This document shows, in pieces, positions 5,408 to 8,194 of a DNA stretch of 8,194 bases. This DNA comes from a bacterium. GTDB lineage: Bacteria; Gemmatimonadota; Gemmatimonadetes; Gemmatimonadales; Gemmatimonadaceae. Both the position numbers and the translations under genes were made by a program. Under the pieces are notes generated by a model. It was not told the DNA's origin and searched no databases. It saw only the letters and a list, made by a program, of their open reading frames with translations. Within the stretch, counting starts at the first letter, position 1. Each line of letters starts with the position of its first letter. The stretch covers positions 1 to 8,194 of the forward strand of contig JAJZRK010000141.1 in assembly GCA_021802745.1 (NCBI GenBank), written 5' to 3'.

Positions 5408-7581
5408 CGGTCCGGCGCCGCATCGCGCGGGCGATCGTCGGCGCGGAAGACGGCACCGGCGCCCGATCCGAGGTCGCGGACGCCCAACGCGACGACACCG
5501 TTGCCCGCCTCGGCGATGTCGTGTTGCACCCGCATCAGTCGGAGGCCGTGCGACGGCTGCTCGAGGCCCTGCGCGAACATGGCGGCGCCTTGCTTGCCGA
5601 CGCCCCTGGGCTCGGCAAGACATTCGTGGCGCTCGCCGTCGCGCGCGCATACGGCGGTGCGGTCGTGGCGGCGCCGGCCACGCTGAAGGGGCAGTGGATG
5701 CAATCGGCGGCGCTGACCAACGTGCGCATCCATTGGGTCTCGATGGAGACGCTCAGCCGGCGCCCCGTGACCTCTGACGAGCCGCTGTTCATCGCCGACG
5801 AGGCCCACCATCTGCGGACCCCGAGCACACGGCGCTACGCGCACGCCGCCGCGCTCTGTGTTGGACGCCGCGTGCTGCTCCTCTCCGCCACGCCCGTGCA
5901 CAACCGGCCCGCCGATCGCGACGCGCTCCTCGCCCTGTTCCTCGGCGAGGCGGCCGCGCATCTCCCCGCCGGTGTGCTTTCCCGGCTCATCGTACGGCGC
6001 GAAGCCGACGCCGCACTGCTGCCGCGCCGTGGCGCCGTGCGCTGGCTGTCCGTTCCAGCCCATGTGGAAGTTGGCGCCGCACTCCGCGCGCTGCCGCCGC
6101 CGCTGCCCGCGTCCGACGGACGCACGGCCGTCGCGCTGCTGCGCCTCACGCTGGCGCACGCCTGGTCGTCGAGCCTCGCCGCTCTCGACGACACGGCGCG
6201 CCGCATCATTTTGCGAGCCTCCACCATTGACGATGCGCTCAGGGCCGGCCGCTGGCCGACGCGCCGCGAGCTGGGCGCGTGGCTGCTGACGACCGATGCG
6301 GCGCAGCTCGCATTCCCGGAGCTCGTCGCCACCCGCGCGTCACTCGACTGCGCGGCCGCCCAGGAAACGCTGGCCACGCACCGGCGCGCCATGCGCGCGC
6401 TGCGTTCGCGCGTCGCCGCTGCGCGCGAGGACGACACGGCGGCGCGCGCCCAGCGACTGCGTGAGGTCGTTGCACGGCATCGCGGCGAAACGGTGGTCGC
6501 GTTCTCCCGTTATGCCGGCACGATTGATGCATTGTGGCGGGCGCTGCGCGTTGACGCCGGGGTCGTGGCCGTCACGGGACGCGGGGTGAAGTCGGCGGGT
6601 GGCGGGCTCAGCCGCCGAGAGATTCTCGCCCTGCTGGCGACGGCGCGGCCGAAGGACGCTCGGATGCCGCTTCGGCTCGTGCTCTGCACCGAGCTGCTTG
6701 GAGAGGGCCTGGACCTGCGCGCGGCGTCGGTCATCGTGCACCTCGACCAGCCGTGGACGCCGGCGCGTCTCGACCAGCGCGAGGGACGCGCCGCCCGCCT
6801 CGGTTCGACGCACGCCAAGGTGACCGTATACGCGATGCGCCCGCCGCGCGGTGCGATGCGTCTGCTGACGCTCGGCGATCGGCTGCGCTCGAAGCGAACC
6901 GCCATGGCCGCAGGCATGGCGGAAGGGACGGCGCGGGAAGCCCTGATCGCACTCGTTCGACCCTGGCTCAGCGCAGTGCCCGGGCCGGCAAAGGTCGCCG
7001 CCGTGCGCGCGGCGCACGACGGGTTCATTGCGGCCATCCGCGACGCCAGCGGCCGCACGCGCGTTGTCTTGAGCGATGGCACTGCGATCGTCGAAGATGA
7101 CGCGCGCCTGCTCAACGCGCTGCGACTGACCGAAGGCGCAGCGCCCGTGGCAATTCCGATGCAGCGCGTGCGGGCGGCGCGTCGGGCCATTCGGGAATGG
7201 CAGCGGTCTGAGTCATCCGCGGTCCTTGCGCGATCCATGGAGGCAGGGCAGCGGACACGAATGGCGATCGGCCGGCGACTCGACGACGCGTTGCGCGAAG
7301 CCCCGCTTCATCGGCGCATGACCGTGCAGTCGCAGGTCGCGGCGAGTCTGGCGCGACTTCGGACGATGCGCGGGGCTGGCGTGGAACGGGCGCTCGACGC
7401 CGCCGCACGGTTGGAGTCAGTGGAGGAGCTGCTCGCCGCTGTCCAGAGCATGGGCCGTGCCCAGGCAAGCGAAGGGCCAGCGACGCAGCCGGTGCGCCTG
7501 CTGGCCCTGCTGCTGCTCAGCGGCCGGTCGGACCCCGCCCCTCGTTCAGCAGCTTCGTCTGGAACCGCTGCGCCTCGCTGA
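5392..7581 (+). CDS. SNF2/RapA-like superfamily 2 DNA helicase/translocase
   Basis: A 729-residue ATP-driven helicase or double-strand DNA translocase. Motifs in order: Q-like LHPHQSEAVRRLL (about 45-57), Walker A GLGKT (73-77), DEAHH (136-140, motif II), LSATPVHN (164-171, motif III), then in the second RecA-like domain ELLGEGLDLR (434-443, motif V) and QREGRAARLG (462-471, motif VI). The pattern fits SNF2/RapA-type SF2 proteins such as those in DISARM and other defence loci. Residues about 500-729 are a mostly helical, Arg-rich extension with no recognised motif. I see no HxK phospholipase D or PD-(D/E)XK nuclease signature. GTG 5392 is the only start between an in-frame stop at 5377 and the Q-like motif except a GTG-TTG pair near 5521, which would clip that region; the 16-base overlap with the methyltransferase suggests coupled translation. 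Most likely it partners the methyltransferase. The 3' end overlaps the opposing membrane-protein gene. Confidence 0.88.
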   Translation: MDAVIAVRRRIARAIVGAEDGTGARSEVADAQRDDTVARLGDVVLHPHQSEAVRRLLEALREHGGALLADAPGLGKTFVALAVARAYGGAVVAAPATLKGQWMQSAALTNVRIHWVSMETLSRRPVTSDEPLFIADEAHHLRTPSTRRYAHAAALCVGRRVLLLSATPVHNRPADRDALLALFLGEAAAHLPAGVLSRLIVRREADAALLPRRGAVRWLSVPAHVEVGAALRALPPPLPASDGRTAVALLRLTLAHAWSSSLAALDDTARRIILRASTIDDALRAGRWPTRRELGAWLLTTDAAQLAFPELVATRASLDCAAAQETLATHRRAMRALRSRVAAAREDDTAARAQRLREVVARHRGETVVAFSRYAGTIDALWRALRVDAGVVAVTGRGVKSAGGGLSRREILALLATARPKDARMPLRLVLCTELLGEGLDLRAASVIVHLDQPWTPARLDQREGRAARLGSTHAKVTVYAMRPPRGAMRLLTLGDRLRSKRTAMAAGMAEGTAREALIALVRPWLSAVPGPAKVAAVRAAHDGFIAAIRDASGRTRVVLSDGTAIVEDDARLLNALRLTEGAAPVAIPMQRVRAARRAIREWQRSESSAVLARSMEAGQRTRMAIGRRLDDALREAPLHRRMTVQSQVAASLARLRTMRGAGVERALDAAARLESVEELLAAVQSMGRAQASEGPATQPVRLLALLLLSGRSDPAPRSAASSGTAAPR

Positions 7582-8053
7582 TCCGCTCCACTTCCAGCGA
7601 CATGGCGTCCACGCTCTGCTGCAACTGCAGGATCTGCTGCTGCAGCACCTGCGTGTGCTCGCCCCCCGCCTTGATCTCGGTCCGGCGGTCGAACCGCCGC
7701 GCGATCATGCGGGCAAAGGGGCCCAGGATCACCATCGCCGCAATCAGCCCCATCAGGCCGAGGACCGTCTCCTGCGCCATCGTCGCCAGCGGAATCACGT
7801 CCGGCGGCAGCGAGCCGCTCGTGATCACCGTCCGGTCGCCCTGACGGTCAATGACCAACCGCCCGCCGCCCTCGGGAATGGGCGGCAGCGCCACCGGGGC
7901 CGTGGGACTGCCCGGCGCCTGCGGCGCAGGGACCTTGCCGGCCTGGGCAGCCGCCACCTTCGCCTCCCGGGCGGCCTGCACGGCCTGCTGCACCGCACTC
8001 TGCACCTGTTCGCGAATCTGCGCCTCGCTGGGCCGCTGCTGCACCATGACCAT
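7517..8053 (-). CDS. Small single-pass membrane protein with coiled-coil C-terminus, function unknown
   Basis: A 178-residue protein from ATG 8053; I do not recognise a family. Residues about 9-40 form a Gln/Ala-rich helix, 41-62 a Pro/Ala linker, and 63-82 a possible beta pair (RLVIDRQGDRTVITSG). A transmembrane helix follows at about 92-114 (ETVLGLMGLIAAMVILGPFA), then the basic stretch RMIARRFDRR suggesting that side is cytosolic, and a Gln-rich coiled coil at about 132-168. The open frame extends to a TTG at 8128, but a good -10 (TACAAT) at 8082-8087 would place transcription start near 8075, so ATG 8053 or ATG 8047 is preferred. No clear Shine-Dalgarno is seen. It could be a small scaffold or envelope protein. 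Its reading direction argues against membership of the methyltransferase-helicase operon. Confidence 0.7.
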   Translation of the reverse strand: MVMVQQRPSEAQIREQVQSAVQQAVQAAREAKVAAAQAGKVPAPQAPGSPTAPVALPPIPEGGGRLVIDRQGDRTVITSGSLPPDVIPLATMAQETVLGLMGLIAAMVILGPFARMIARRFDRRTEIKAGGEHTQVLQQQILQLQQSVDAMSLEVERISEAQRFQTKLLNEGRGPTGR

Positions 8054-8081
8054 TCGGAGCACCCGTTCAGGGGACGACACA

Positions 8082-8087
8082 ATTGTA
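8082..8087 (-). promoter_or_regulatory. Candidate -10 element for the membrane-protein gene
   Basis: On the minus strand this reads TACAAT, one mismatch from TATAAT, and lies about 28 bases before ATG 8053. The position 17 bases further upstream is a C-rich sequence with no -35 match; a TTGAAA at 8123-8128 is too distant. The promoter may depend on an activator or an alternative sigma factor. Confidence 0.4.
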
Positions 8088-8093
8088 CAGCAT

Positions 8094-8105
8094 CCATACG
8101 TATGG
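8094..8105. promoter_or_regulatory. Perfect 12-bp palindrome CCATACGTATGG, operator-like
   Basis: CCATAC is followed directly by its reverse complement GTATGG. It lies immediately upstream of the candidate -10 on the minus strand, occupying the spacer towards the -35 position, where a dimeric regulator would act. It is AT-richer than its surroundings. Regulator binding is inferred. Confidence 0.4.
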
Positions 8106-8132
8106 CGGGGGAGGTTGGTGACTTTCAAGTTG

Positions 8133-8194
8133 CAGGAGGGGGAGGGGTGCAGGGGCTTGGGAGGGGGAGGAGTGGAGGGATGGGGAAGAGTGAG
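8133..8194. repeat. Second copy of the polypurine repeat arm, cut by the window end
   Basis: A nearly pure G/A stretch on the + strand that shares CAGGGGCTTGGGA (8150-8162 versus 1255-1267) and GAGGAGTGGAG (8167-8177 versus 1273-1283) with the first arm of the 1243-1370 element, in the same order and with nearly equal spacing (17 versus 18 bases). If the element is the same, a pyrimidine-rich return arm should follow just beyond the window. Confidence 0.65.

Noticed and set aside
5392..7581. A full DISARM or BREX locus
   Set aside because: Only a methyltransferase and a helicase are present; no DrmA/B/C, PglZ, BrxC or other core gene is seen, and the next gene is on the opposite strand.
8054..8128. 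Extended TTG start (8128) for the membrane protein
   Set aside because: The extra 25 residues cross the candidate -10 and palindrome and look like noncoding sequence; ATG 8053 fits the promoter better.

Overview
This is a GC-rich bacterial chromosomal window with dense genes, frequent GTG starts and few visible Shine-Dalgarno sequences. Together with polypurine intergenic repeats, this suggests a high-GC environmental bacterium. Gemmatimonadota is my best guess, but that rests on general style rather than a marker gene and is weak. I see no rRNA, tRNA, CRISPR array, transposase or integrase.

Layout: (1) Bases 1-1242 (+) hold a secondary transporter of the dicarboxylate/amino acid:cation symporter fold, missing its first residues at the window edge. 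(2) Bases 1243-1370 form a purine-rich arm followed by a matching pyrimidine-rich arm, a long imperfect inverted repeat. A related purine arm reappears at 8133-8194. (3) Bases 1384-2022 (+) encode a HAD-family phosphatase resembling phosphoglycolate phosphatase or PpaX. (4) Bases 2132-5407 (+) encode a 1091-residue N6-adenine DNA methyltransferase of the Eco57I/type IIG style, with its own target-recognition region. (5) Bases 5392-7581 (+) encode a 729-residue SNF2/RapA-like superfamily 2 helicase whose start overlaps the end of the methyltransferase gene. (6) Bases 7517-8053 (-) encode a small single-pass membrane protein with a coiled-coil tail. Its 3' end overlaps the helicase 3' end by 65 bp.

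The methyltransferase and helicase overlap, are probably translationally coupled, and are the centre of interest. They resemble the DNA-modifying and DNA-translocating parts of a restriction-modification, DISARM or BREX type defence system. No nuclease domain or other defence gene is visible beside them, and the next gene faces the opposite way. The pair is either a minimal methyltransferase-helicase system, a system with a hidden nuclease, or one whose effector lies elsewhere. The transporter and HAD genes look like ordinary metabolic genes, although the transporter lacks several residues that bind Na+ in characterised relatives.
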